Positions 17,324 to 25,802 of a DNA stretch of 64,000 nt are shown here, piece after piece (within the stretch, counting starts at the first letter, position 1; each line of letters opens with the position of its first letter). The DNA comes from JAPOXR01 sp963662395. GTDB taxonomy: Bacteria > Pseudomonadota > Alphaproteobacteria > Rhodobacterales > Rhodobacteraceae. The notes below the pieces were generated by a model, which was not told the origin of the DNA, made no database searches, and saw only the letters and a program-made list of their open reading frames with translations. A program made the position numbers and the translations under genes. The stretch lies in the NCBI GenBank assembly GCA_963662395.1, contig OY759511.1, positions 1,984,001-2,048,000 on the forward strand, read 5' to 3'.

Positions 17324-18400
17324 ATGACAGAAATTGTTCTCAGGGATGTTCGGAAGTCGTTTGGCGATACGGAGGTTATCCACGGGATAGACCTGTGCGT
17401 CGAGAGTGGAGAATTCGTGGTCTTCGTGGGGCCGTCCGGCTGCGGGAAGTCAACGCTGCTCAGGATTATCGCCGGACTGGACGATGCCACCAGCGGCGAC
17501 ATTCTCATTGACGGCGACTCCGTCCGGCATGTCTCGGCGTCGGAGCGTGGCCTGGCAATGGTGTTCCAGTCCTATGCCCTGTATCCGCACATGTCGGTCT
17601 ACAAGAACATGGCGTTCGGCCTCGAAAATTCGAAGATGCCGAGAAAGGAGATAGACCGGGTCGTGACGAACGCAGCGGAGATGCTGCAGATCACGCAACT
17701 CCTGAATCGCCGGCCGAAGGAGCTCTCGGGCGGTCAGCGGCAACGGGTTGCAATCGGCAGGGCGATTGTTCGGGCACCGAAGGCGTTCCTTTTCGACGAG
17801 CCGCTGTCGAACCTCGACGCCGAATTGAGGGTAACCATGCGCAAGGAGCTTTCCGCGCTCTACGACAAGATCGGCGGCACGATGATTTATGTTACTCACG
17901 ACCAGACCGAGGCCATGACGCTGGCAAGCCGGATCGTCGTGCTGCAGGAAGGCGTTCTGGAACAGGCCGGGCGTCCGCTCGACCTTTACAACAAGCCGAG
18001 AAACACCTTCGTCGCCGGATTCATAGGATCTCCGAAGATGAACCTGTTTGAAGTGCGGATGGATGCAGGCTGCCTGCTGGCGGGGTCGGGCAGGATCGCC
18101 GTGAACCATGTGCCTGGAATTGTTCGCGGGCAGGAGGTTGTTCTCGGCATTCGTCCGGAACATCTCGAAGTGACCAATTCGGAAAATGCAGACATCGAGG
18201 CCGAGGTCGATTTCTCCGAACAGCTTGGCGGCGAGACCTACTTCTATTGCACGGCGTCCGGAACTCCGCAATTGACGGTTCGGATGGCAGGTCAGTATCC
18301 GGTTCGGCCGGGGGAACGGCTGCACTTGCGACTTGACCGGAAAAGCATCCACCTTTTCGACGCGGGCGGTCACGCCATTGTCAATGGACTGGCCGAATGA
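17324..18400 (+). CDS. sugar ABC transporter ATP-binding protein (MalK/UgpC-type)
   Basis: A 358-residue ATPase from the ATG at 17324 (MTEIVLRDVRKSFG); the frame stays open upstream but that part is not protein-like. Walker A GPSGCGKST at 36-44, signature LSGGQ at 134-138, Walker B LFDEP near 157-161, and the switch histidine in THDQTEAM are intact. The last 110 residues form the OB-fold regulatory domain of MalK/UgpC-type ATPases (VLGIRPEHLEV). It powers the transporter encoded divergently. Its stop overlaps the next gene by 4 bp, starting a chain of overlapping genes with three Gfo/Idh/MocA dehydrogenases. Confidence 0.92.
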   Translation: MTEIVLRDVRKSFGDTEVIHGIDLCVESGEFVVFVGPSGCGKSTLLRIIAGLDDATSGDILIDGDSVRHVSASERGLAMVFQSYALYPHMSVYKNMAFGLENSKMPRKEIDRVVTNAAEMLQITQLLNRRPKELSGGQRQRVAIGRAIVRAPKAFLFDEPLSNLDAELRVTMRKELSALYDKIGGTMIYVTHDQTEAMTLASRIVVLQEGVLEQAGRPLDLYNKPRNTFVAGFIGSPKMNLFEVRMDAGCLLAGSGRIAVNHVPGIVRGQEVVLGIRPEHLEVTNSENADIEAEVDFSEQLGGETYFYCTASGTPQLTVRMAGQYPVRPGERLHLRLDRKSIHLFDAGGHAIVNGLAE

Positions 18401-19452
18401 CCCGGCGCTTCGGGTTCGCGCTGGTCGGCACCGGCATGGCTGCCCTGCCGCATGCGCGAGCCCTGCAGGCGCTCTCCAGCGAACTGCGGGTGGTCGGCGT
18501 TTTCTCGCGCCGGCAGGCGAATCGGGAGGCATTCGCGACAAGATTCGGATTTCCCGCGGTGCCGGACGTGGAGGAGTTGGCGGCCGCCACGGATGTCGAT
18601 GGCGTGATTCTTGTTACGCCACCCAACGAGCGGAGAGCATTGATCGAGCTGTTCGCTGCTGCCGGCAAGCACATACTCTCCGAAAAACCCCTCGAACGCA
18701 CGGCAACCGCCGCAGAGGAAATCGTGACGAGTTGCCGCCGGCACGGGGTCGGGCTGGGCGTCGTGTTCCAGCACAGGTTCAGGCCGGCATCCCGCAGGCT
18801 TGCGGAATTTCTGGCATCGGGTCGGCTTGGTGCCATACAGCTTGCAAGAGCCGAAATCCCCTGGTGGCGCGATCAGGACTACTATGACGAACCTGGCCGC
18901 GGCACGATCGCGCGGGATGGCGGCGGTGTCCTGATAAGCCAGGCCATTCATACCCTGGACCTGCTGCTGAGCCTTGCCGGTCCCGTATCGGAGGTTCAGG
19001 CCCTGACTGCCACGACCGGCTTGCACCAAATGGAAACCGAAGATTTCGCGGTCGCCGGACTGCGGTTTCAAAGCGCCGCCGCAGGTTCAGTCATCGCGAC
19101 CACGGCCGCTTGGCCAGGCGACGCCGAATCGATCATTCTTGAATGCGACAATGCCGGTGCAGTCCTGAAATCGGGAACACTCGCAATCCACTGGCGAAAT
19201 CGGGATGTCGAGACATTTGGTGCCGAGTCCGGCAGCGGGGCCGGCTCGGATCCGATGGCATTCCCGTTCGATTGGCACAGGGATCTCATATTGTCGTTCG
19301 TCGAGCGGTGTCGGGCAGGCAGGGATCCGGAGGTTGCCGGAGAAGATTCAGTTGCGGTGCAGTGGCTGATCGAGGCCATGCTGAAATCATCATCCGATGG
19401 AGCCCGAGTGCAATTGTCGGGTGGAAGACCCGAAAACGCCCGGCCATGCTGA
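18397..19452 (+). CDS. Gfo/Idh/MocA family oxidoreductase (first of three)
   Basis: A 351-residue NAD(P)-dependent sugar or inositol-type dehydrogenase. The N-terminal Rossmann domain opens RFGFALVGTGMAALPHARAL, and the family Lys-Pro is in LSEKPLERT. The substrate domain contains GGGVLISQAIHTLDLLL, whose histidine is the usual catalytic site. It overlaps the ATPase stop (ATGA) and runs 7 bp into the next dehydrogenase gene. Being cotranscribed with transporter genes suggests it oxidises the imported sugar or a derivative. Confidence 0.88.
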   Translation: MTRRFGFALVGTGMAALPHARALQALSSELRVVGVFSRRQANREAFATRFGFPAVPDVEELAAATDVDGVILVTPPNERRALIELFAAAGKHILSEKPLERTATAAEEIVTSCRRHGVGLGVVFQHRFRPASRRLAEFLASGRLGAIQLARAEIPWWRDQDYYDEPGRGTIARDGGGVLISQAIHTLDLLLSLAGPVSEVQALTATTGLHQMETEDFAVAGLRFQSAAAGSVIATTAAWPGDAESIILECDNAGAVLKSGTLAIHWRNRDVETFGAESGSGAGSDPMAFPFDWHRDLILSFVERCRAGRDPEVAGEDSVAVQWLIEAMLKSSSDGARVQLSGGRPENARPC

Positions 19453-20465
19453 AGCTGGGCGTCATGGGGGTCGAACACCGGCACATCTACGGCCAGCTCA
19501 CCGGCATGCTGGATATCGGATGCGCCTGCAAGGGCTGGTGGACCGAAGGTGAACCGGGTCCTGTTGCCGGCCTGCGGAAGCGCTTTCCCGGAATCCCCAG
19601 AGTCAATGATCGGCGCCAGCTTCTCGACGATCCCGACATCGACCTGATCCTTGTTGCGGACATTCCGGCTCTCCGGGCCGAACGGGCCATCGAGGCCATG
19701 CTTGCGGGAAAGGATGTCATGTCCGACAAGCCGGGCTGCACCACCCTGGATCAGCTTTCCCGACTCAGGAGCGTCGCCGCTGAAACCGGCAGGATCTGGT
19801 CAGTTGATTTTTCGGAAAGGTTCGAGGTGCCCGCGGTCACCCGGGCGCTTGAGCTGGTCCGAAGCGGAGCCATCGGCCGGGTGGTGCAGACAGTTGGCCT
19901 TGGACCCCATCGCCTCAACAAGGCGACGCGACCGCGCTGGTTTTTCGATGAGGGCCAGACGGGGGGTGTGCTTTGCGACATCGGGTCTCACCAAGTCGAT
20001 CAGTTTCTCGAATTCACCAATTCCCGTGATGCTGAAATCGTGGCGGCGTCCGTAGGAAACTTCGCGCATCCAGATGATCCGGGACTGCAGGATTTCGGCG
20101 AAATTCTCCTGCGCGGCGACGGATGCCAGGGTTACATTCGGGTGGACTGGTTCACTCCGGACGCCCTTCCGAGCTGGGGCGACGGGCGACTGACCGTTCT
20201 GGGGACCGAGGGCTACATCGAACTTCGGAAATACGTCGATGTTGCCGGTCGTCCGGGAGGCGATCACCTGTTCATCGTGAATGGCGACACATGCGACTAC
20301 GAGGATGCCGGTTCGGCCGCGCTGCCATATTTTCAGGACCTTGCCAATGACGTCCTGAATCGCACCGAGACCGCGATGACCTCCGATCACTGTTTCAAGG
20401 TGATGGAATTGGCGCTCGGGGCGCAACAGGTTGCAGCACGGCTGGGGCATTCAAGCGAAGCCTGA
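19446..20465 (+). CDS. Gfo/Idh/MocA family oxidoreductase (second of three)
   Basis: A 339-residue family member that diverges from its neighbours: the start LKLGVMGVEHRHIYGQL lacks the classic GxGxxG (it has GVEHRH), so nucleotide binding may differ. Lys-Pro is kept as MSDKPGCTT, and the substrate-domain histidine lies in LCDIGSHQVDQFLEF. The unusual N terminus resembles Gfo-type proteins found beside carbohydrate-processing genes, whose activities are mostly unassigned. It overlaps the upstream gene by 7 bp and shares one base (TGATG) with the downstream gene. Confidence 0.85.
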   Translation: MLKLGVMGVEHRHIYGQLTGMLDIGCACKGWWTEGEPGPVAGLRKRFPGIPRVNDRRQLLDDPDIDLILVADIPALRAERAIEAMLAGKDVMSDKPGCTTLDQLSRLRSVAAETGRIWSVDFSERFEVPAVTRALELVRSGAIGRVVQTVGLGPHRLNKATRPRWFFDEGQTGGVLCDIGSHQVDQFLEFTNSRDAEIVAASVGNFAHPDDPGLQDFGEILLRGDGCQGYIRVDWFTPDALPSWGDGRLTVLGTEGYIELRKYVDVAGRPGGDHLFIVNGDTCDYEDAGSAALPYFQDLANDVLNRTETAMTSDHCFKVMELALGAQQVAARLGHSSEA

Positions 20466-21559
20466 TGACGTGGCGGGTGGCAATCCTCGGTGGGGGAGTT
20501 GGCAGGCAACATCTTGCGGGATGGCTGGCGCTTGGCGGCCGGGCAAAGGTCACAGCCATTGTCGACCAGGACCCTGCAATTCCGGGCGAACTGGCCAGCA
20601 TGGCTGGCGGCGCGAAGGTGTTTCACGATGTGGATGACTTTCTGCGGCAGACAGATGTGAATATCGTGGATATCTGCCTGCCGCCGCCCCTGCATGTTCC
20701 CGTGGCTGAAAAGGCGCTGCGTGCCGGATTGAATGTCGTGTGCGAAAAACCCATGGCGGGCAGTCTCCTGGAGGCCGAGCGGGTTGCCTCGGTCGCCGCG
20801 TCCTCCGGCCGACTCCTGGTTCCGGTTTTCCAGTATCGCTATGGCGTTGGCACCAGGATTCTCGACAGATTGCAACGGGAGGGCATTCTTGGCCAACCCC
20901 TGGCAGCAACACTGGAGACGCACTGGAGTCGCGGTGCAGATTATTACTCCCGACCCTGGCGCGGTACATGGGGCGGTGAGTTTGGCGGCGCCGTGCTGAT
21001 CCATGCGATGCACATTCATGATCTGGCCACATGGCTTCTCGGGCCTGCGGCACGTGTTGCGGCCATGCTGGATACCCGCGTCAACCGGGTCGAAACGGAG
21101 GATTGTGCCGCGATCTGCCTGACCACGGCATCCGGAGCACTCCTGACATCCTCGATTACCCTGGGGTCGGCTCAAGACCATTCCCGCATGCGGCTGGTGT
21201 TTGACCGGGCCACGGCGGAAAGCGGAACGTCTCCGTATGCGATTGGCGGTGAAGGCTGGAAATTTTCAGCTCGAGACCCGGCAGACCAGCGATGGCTTGA
21301 TCGGGCGGTCGAGACCGCGGAAATGCCGGATGCCAGGGACGGGTTTGCCGGGCTCTTCGAAGATGTGATCGATTGCCTTGAAGGGGCTCGCACCACTGTA
21401 CCGTCGGCGGATGACGGCATCAGATCCCTTGAACTTGCGACCGGAATCTATCTTGCGGCCCGAGAATCGCGAAGCGTCGACCTGCCGCTTGACCGCAACC
21501 TGCCCATATGCCGGTGCCTCCGTCCCCAATCCTGCCCAGCAGGTACACGTCACGAATGA
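20465..21559 (+). CDS. Gfo/Idh/MocA family oxidoreductase (third of three)
   Basis: A 364-residue dehydrogenase. MTWRVAILGGGVGRQHLAGW gives the Rossmann motif GGGVGRQH, Lys-Pro occurs in CEKPMAGS, and the catalytic-type histidine is in GGAVLIHAMHIHDLATWLL. Overlap with the preceding stop indicates translational coupling. Three different members in one operon could catalyse successive oxidation and reduction steps, for example oxidation, epimerisation through a keto intermediate, and re-reduction. This is inference; no isomerase or kinase is encoded in the operon. Confidence 0.88.
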   Translation: MTWRVAILGGGVGRQHLAGWLALGGRAKVTAIVDQDPAIPGELASMAGGAKVFHDVDDFLRQTDVNIVDICLPPPLHVPVAEKALRAGLNVVCEKPMAGSLLEAERVASVAASSGRLLVPVFQYRYGVGTRILDRLQREGILGQPLAATLETHWSRGADYYSRPWRGTWGGEFGGAVLIHAMHIHDLATWLLGPAARVAAMLDTRVNRVETEDCAAICLTTASGALLTSSITLGSAQDHSRMRLVFDRATAESGTSPYAIGGEGWKFSARDPADQRWLDRAVETAEMPDARDGFAGLFEDVIDCLEGARTTVPSADDGIRSLELATGIYLAARESRSVDLPLDRNLPICRCLRPQSCPAGTRHE

Positions 21560-21714
21560 ATTGCGGCAGCGACCCATCCCGCAACCCCCGGCCAGATCAT
21601 TCGAGACTGCCTTGGGTTCAGCCGCCGGGGTGCATCCCGATTTCCTTGGTCAGGCCATTCGTGACCGCGCTGTCTGCCAGTGCAGGAAGTCTGTCCGACA
21701 ACCGCGGCAAGGGT

Positions 21715-21744
21715 TTGACGAAGGGGACTCCATTCATTTATAGA
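21715..21744 (+). promoter_or_regulatory. candidate promoter for rpmH-rnpA
   Basis: TTGACG (21715-21720) is followed after 17-18 bases by TTATAG/TATAGA (21738-21744), a good sigma-70-type pair that would start transcription about 60 bases before the rpmH ATG. It lies in the 249-bp gap after the last Gfo/Idh/MocA gene. Confidence 0.5.
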
Positions 21745-21808
21745 CCTCGGTTCAATTCGGACGCCGGGAGGTGGACGAGTCGCAATCCAGATCGTGCAGG
21801 GGCCGAAC

Positions 21809-21943
21809 ATGAAGCGCACATTCCAGCCAAGCAACAAGGTACGAAAGCGCCGTCATGGTTTCCGTGCAAGAATGGCAACCCGGGCGGGCAGGAGAATCCT
21901 CAACCGGCGCCGGGCCAGGGGACGCAAGACCCTGAGTGCCTGA
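21809..21943 (+). CDS. rpmH: 50S ribosomal protein L34
   Basis: A 44-residue, very basic protein starting MKRTFQPSNKVRKRRHGF and ending RGRKTLSA, matching L34 throughout; complete. L34 is a small protein of the large ribosomal subunit. It precedes rnpA by 42 bases, the standard bacterial arrangement, and begins the rpmH-rnpA-yidD-yidC block. Confidence 0.97.
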   Translation: MKRTFQPSNKVRKRRHGFRARMATRAGRRILNRRRARGRKTLSA

Positions 21944-21985
21944 CATGCACCATTTCGCCGGCCTGACAAGTGCAAAGGCAAACGC

Positions 21986-22366
21986 ATGCCCGGCAACGAC
22001 AGGAGCAGCGCCGCCGTTGAAGTCTCGACACTCCGGCGCCGGGCGGATTTCCTGAAAGCGGCCCGCGCCAGGCGTTGCACGACACCGACCCTTCGCCTCC
22101 AGGGACGCCATCGCACCGAATGTGAATCACCTGCAGGAATCAGGTTTGGCCTGACCTGCTCGCGCAAGATCGGCAACGCGGTCACCCGGAACCGGGCAAA
22201 GCGGCGGCTGCGGGCGGTGGCCCGGGAATTGCTTCCCTGCTGCGGGCGAGTCGGATGGGATTATGTACTGGTCGGCCGGGTCGGATCCACGGTCGAGAGC
22301 CCGATCGCCAATCTCAGGGACGACTTTCGGACCGCTCTCGGGACCATCCACAGGAAGCCCGGATGA
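21986..22366 (+). CDS. rnpA: ribonuclease P protein component
   Basis: A 126-residue basic protein. The RNR-type signature KIGNAVTRNRAKRRLRAV near residues 60-77 is the RNA-contacting helix of RnpA, and STLRRRADFLKA is the usual N-terminal element. It assists the RNase P RNA in maturing tRNA 5' ends. The 16-residue N-terminal extension is of uncertain use. It lies just after rpmH. The following 177 bp before yidD show no convincing gene. Confidence 0.95.
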   Translation: MPGNDRSSAAVEVSTLRRRADFLKAARARRCTTPTLRLQGRHRTECESPAGIRFGLTCSRKIGNAVTRNRAKRRLRAVARELLPCCGRVGWDYVLVGRVGSTVESPIANLRDDFRTALGTIHRKPG

Positions 22367-22543
22367 GGTCGCAATGCGAATTCGACCCGATGACGGGTGT
22401 CCGCGGGTTGGCAAAGGGGAGAGTCCGGCAGGTGACGGCAATCGGGTTGACTTGTCAGGGGGCATTCCCGGGATTGTTGCCTGGCAATCCGGGACATCCA
22501 GGCGCGGCTTTGTCCGCTGCGGTCATCCAGGTGGGCGGTTGAC

Positions 22544-22765
22544 ATGACCCCGCTTGCCTGGCTGATTTCGTTGCCGGTCCGGGCCTACCGGATATTCGGC
22601 AGTCCGCTTGTGGGAATGCATTGCAGGTTTCAGCCAAGCTGTTCGGTCTATGCGCTGGAGGCGCTGGAGCGCCATGGTGGCATCAGGGGAGGCTGGCTGG
22701 CCATCAGAAGGATCCTCCGGTGCCACCCCTGGGGCGGGTCAGGATATGACTCCGTTCCGGATTGA
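22544..22765 (+). CDS. yidD: membrane protein insertion efficiency factor YidD
   Basis: A 73-residue protein containing the family core RIFGSPLVGMHCRFQPSCSVYALEAL and LRCHPWGGSGYDSVP, which are near-invariant in YidD (the usual SP...CRFxPSCSxYA and CHP elements). An amphipathic N-terminal helix attaches it to the inner membrane, where it helps YidC-mediated insertion. It sits between rnpA and yidC as expected. Confidence 0.95.
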   Translation: MTPLAWLISLPVRAYRIFGSPLVGMHCRFQPSCSVYALEALERHGGIRGGWLAIRRILRCHPWGGSGYDSVPD

Positions 22766-23090
22766 CGAGCTCGCGGCATCCCTGTTGCCGTCCCGGGATG
22801 ATGCGTCGGCACGGACGCGGGAACAGCGCACGGCATTCCGGCTGCGGTGAATCCGGACAGGACATCTGCCTGGCCCGGGCACCTCTTCCCGGCCGGCTGT
22901 CGGAGCGGGGCTGCCGCCAGCCCGTGATGTACGCCGCATCCTTGCCTGAATTGATCCGCCGCAGCCGGCGCCCGGATCACTGCAATCATGCCTCCATCGC
23001 GGCCGCCATGGGCCTGCAATTCACTTGACCTTCTTTCGGCATTTCTATTGAACGGCGCGGCGGCAGAACCGTCACGGGCAAACGGCATCG
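22766..23090. other. 325-bp gap between yidD and yidC, no gene recognised
   Basis: Short open frames occur, such as a 34-codon one starting at 22746, but none resembles a known protein or has convincing initiation signals. The stretch presumably serves as the leader of yidC. Confidence 0.5.
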
Positions 23091-25004
23091 ATGGACGAGC
23101 AGAACAGAAACCTCATTCTCGCGACAGCACTCAGCTTCCTGGTTGTCCTGGCCTGGTTTTTCCTGTTTCCGCCCGAAGAACCACCGGTTCAACGCGAGGC
23201 CCCGACGGAAGATACGGCCGGTCCGGCCGATGATTTTGCTGCCGCTCCACCGAGCGCAGACGACCTTCCTGCCATTCTTGCCAATGCCGAACCGGCTCCC
23301 GGGCCCGAAGAACGGAAGGGTCAGCGCATCGAGATCGATACACCGAACCTCGTCGGATCGATCCTGCTCGATGGCGGCAGGCTGGATGACCTGTCGCTTC
23401 GGCAATACAGGGAAACCCAGGCCGAGGATTCGGAGATCGTAAAGCTGCTCTCGCCATCCGGAACGGCCGAGCCCTACTATGCCCTCTATGGCTGGGCGCC
23501 GGCCGGGTCGCTGGATTACCCGGACGTTCCGGGCGCCAATACGCCCTGGCAGCTGGAGAGCGGTACAAGCCTGTCCCCGGAGACACCGGTCACCCTGGTG
23601 TGGGACAATGGCAAGGGGTTGGTATTTCGCCGGTCGATTTCGATCGATGAGCACTACATGTTCTCGATTTCCCAGCACGTCAGCAATCGAACCGGCAGCC
23701 CGGTCCGAATGGCACCATACGGAATAATTGCCCGGCATGGAGAGCCGGACGGATACAATTTCTTCATCCTTCACGAGGGCGTCATCCAGATGGCCGATGG
23801 TCAGCTGGAAGAATCCGACTATTCCGATGTCGAGGATTTTCCGGTGGATGCCCGCGAGGGGGCAAGCCTGAACATCCAGCCGGTACTGGAGGATGGCTGG
23901 ATCGGGTTTACCGACAAATACTGGATGACCACGCTGATCCCGACCCCGGGACAGCCATTTACCGCAGTTTCGAAATTCACCGACGGCTACGGGATCTATC
24001 AGACCGAAGCCCGTTTGCCGACGGTCGAGATTGCGTCGGGAAGCGACGCCCGGATCGATACCGGCCTGTTCGCTGGCGCCAAGGAATGGGAAACCATCCG
24101 GAACTACGAAAGGGATTTCGGAATTGACCGGTTCATCGACTCGATTGACTGGGGATGGTTCTTCTTCCTGACCAAGCCGATTTTCACCCTGCTCTACTGG
24201 CTGAACGGAAAGATCGGCAACATGGGATGGTCGATCATCTGCCTGACCCTGGTCATCAAGGCGTTCCTGTTTCCGCTTGCCTACAAATCCTATGTCTCAA
24301 TGGCCCGGATGAAGGATCTTCAGCCGGAAATGATGAAGATCAAGGAAATGGCCGGCGATGACCGCAAGCTGATGCAGGCCAAGACCATGGCGCTCTACAA
24401 GGAGCGCAAGATCAATCCGGCGGCTGGCTGCCTGCCGATCCTCCCGCAAATCCCGATCTTCTTTTCGCTGTACAAGGTGATCTTCGTCACCATCGAGTTG
24501 CGCCATGCACCGTTCATACTGTGGATCCGCGACCTGTCTGCACCCGATCCGACCTCGATCCTGAACCTGTTCGGGGCGCTTCCCTGGGGAACACCGGCAA
24601 CGGGGTCGCTCTTTGCAATCGTTTCACTTGGCGTGCTCCCGATCATGCTGGGGATATCAATGTGGCTCCAGCAAAAACTCAACCCGGCTCCGACCGATCC
24701 GACCCAGGCCGCGGTGTTTGCCTGGATGCCGTGGATTTTCATGTTCATGCTTGGTCAGTTTGCCAGCGGGTTGATCATCTACTGGATTGCCAACAACGTC
24801 ATTACCTTCATCCAGCAATATCTCATCATGCGGAGCCAGGGGGTTCGTCCCGATGTCCTCGGAAACATTCAATCCGGCATACGAAAGACCCTTTTGCGAA
24901 ACAGGGGGCAGGAGGATGCAACCGGGAAACAGGGGAGTGAGCCCCGGCAGGAACCGCCGGCGAAACGCAAACCCAGGAAGGGCCGGAAGCAACGTCGGAG
25001 CTAG
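23091..25004 (+). CDS. yidC: membrane protein insertase YidC
   Basis: A 637-residue polytopic protein. An N-terminal membrane anchor (LILATALSFLVVLAWFFLF) is followed by a large periplasmic beta-sandwich domain (about 60-345). The conserved insertase core begins near residue 360, including the groove segment FPLAYKSYVSMARMKDLQPEM, GCLPILPQIPIFFSLYKV and a final helix before a Lys/Arg-rich tail (PPAKRKPRKGRKQRRS) that binds ribosomes. It inserts membrane proteins alone or with SecYEG. The length is normal for an alphaproteobacterial YidC. Confidence 0.97.
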   Translation: MDEQNRNLILATALSFLVVLAWFFLFPPEEPPVQREAPTEDTAGPADDFAAAPPSADDLPAILANAEPAPGPEERKGQRIEIDTPNLVGSILLDGGRLDDLSLRQYRETQAEDSEIVKLLSPSGTAEPYYALYGWAPAGSLDYPDVPGANTPWQLESGTSLSPETPVTLVWDNGKGLVFRRSISIDEHYMFSISQHVSNRTGSPVRMAPYGIIARHGEPDGYNFFILHEGVIQMADGQLEESDYSDVEDFPVDAREGASLNIQPVLEDGWIGFTDKYWMTTLIPTPGQPFTAVSKFTDGYGIYQTEARLPTVEIASGSDARIDTGLFAGAKEWETIRNYERDFGIDRFIDSIDWGWFFFLTKPIFTLLYWLNGKIGNMGWSIICLTLVIKAFLFPLAYKSYVSMARMKDLQPEMMKIKEMAGDDRKLMQAKTMALYKERKINPAAGCLPILPQIPIFFSLYKVIFVTIELRHAPFILWIRDLSAPDPTSILNLFGALPWGTPATGSLFAIVSLGVLPIMLGISMWLQQKLNPAPTDPTQAAVFAWMPWIFMFMLGQFASGLIIYWIANNVITFIQQYLIMRSQGVRPDVLGNIQSGIRKTLLRNRGQEDATGKQGSEPRQEPPAKRKPRKGRKQRRS

Positions 25005-25011
25005 GTCGGGG

Positions 25012-25027
25012 CGCCGCCACGGCGGCG
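25012..25027 (+). other. GC-rich hairpin after yidC
   Basis: CGCCGCC-AC-GGCGGCG can form a compact stem eight bases after the yidC stop and about 60 before the engB start. No T-run follows, so it more likely modulates or protects mRNA than ends transcription. Confidence 0.4.
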
Positions 25028-25087
25028 GATTTGAAATTCCGCCAATGGCCGGACCGAGACCCCGGTGCCAGCATCGCCTGCAAACCC

Positions 25088-25690
25088 ATGAAGCTTGAGC
25101 CCGTCAATGATCTCGGATCCTGTGAATTCATCATGGGGTCGGCAAGTCCGGGCGATTTTCCACCGGCGGACCGGCCCGAAATCTGCTTTGCCGGAAGATC
25201 CAATGTCGGCAAATCCTCCCTGATCAACGCACTCACCCGCCGCCGCAAGCTGGCCAGGATCTCGAACACACCCGGCCGAACCCGGCAGATCAACTTCTTC
25301 CTGATTGGCGACAGCCGCTATCTGGTCGATTTGCCGGGCTATGGTTTCGCCCGGATGTCAAAATCGGAAGCAAGGAATTGCGGAGTGCTCATTGACAACT
25401 ATCTCTACGGGCGTCCGTCGCTGCGGCGGGCGTTCCTGCTCATTGATGCACGCCGCGGCATCATGCCGATCGACCAGCAATTCATGCACCGTCTCGGTGA
25501 TGCTGCAGTCGCATTCCAGGTCATCCTGACCAAGGCCGACAAGGCAGCAAGAGGGCTGCCCGAGATCGAGGACTCGGTCACCGAAGCCCTCACCGCCCAT
25601 CCGGCGGCAATTCCAACACCCATTTCCACGTCTTCGGTCAGGAATACGGGGGTTGAAAACCTCCGGCGCTCGATCCTGGAGCTGGTCTGA
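25088..25690 (+). CDS. engB: ribosome biogenesis GTP-binding protein YihA/YsxC
   Basis: A 200-residue GTPase from the ATG at 25088 (MKLEPVNDLGSCEF); an upstream in-frame ATG at 25031 gives a less family-like N terminus. G1 GRSNVGKSS, G2/G3 region TPGRTRQINFF and DLPGYG, and G4 TKAD are intact. EngB is needed for late large-subunit assembly. It lies between yidC and argB, as in many Alphaproteobacteria. Confidence 0.95.
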   Translation: MKLEPVNDLGSCEFIMGSASPGDFPPADRPEICFAGRSNVGKSSLINALTRRRKLARISNTPGRTRQINFFLIGDSRYLVDLPGYGFARMSKSEARNCGVLIDNYLYGRPSLRRAFLLIDARRGIMPIDQQFMHRLGDAAVAFQVILTKADKAARGLPEIEDSVTEALTAHPAAIPTPISTSSVRNTGVENLRRSILELV

Positions 25691-25802
25691 AGACCCGGAC
25701 CGGAGCCGGCCATTGAAGGACACCGCCCTGCGGGTGCCTCGCATCCGGATTGGCTCCAGGGCACAATCCATTAACTTCACGCCAAAGACCGTATAAGGAT
25801 GC

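Noticed and set aside
22263..22547. 94-codon frame between rnpA and yidD
   Set aside because: It begins inside rnpA in another frame, has no recognisable domain and ends just as yidD starts; likely chance.
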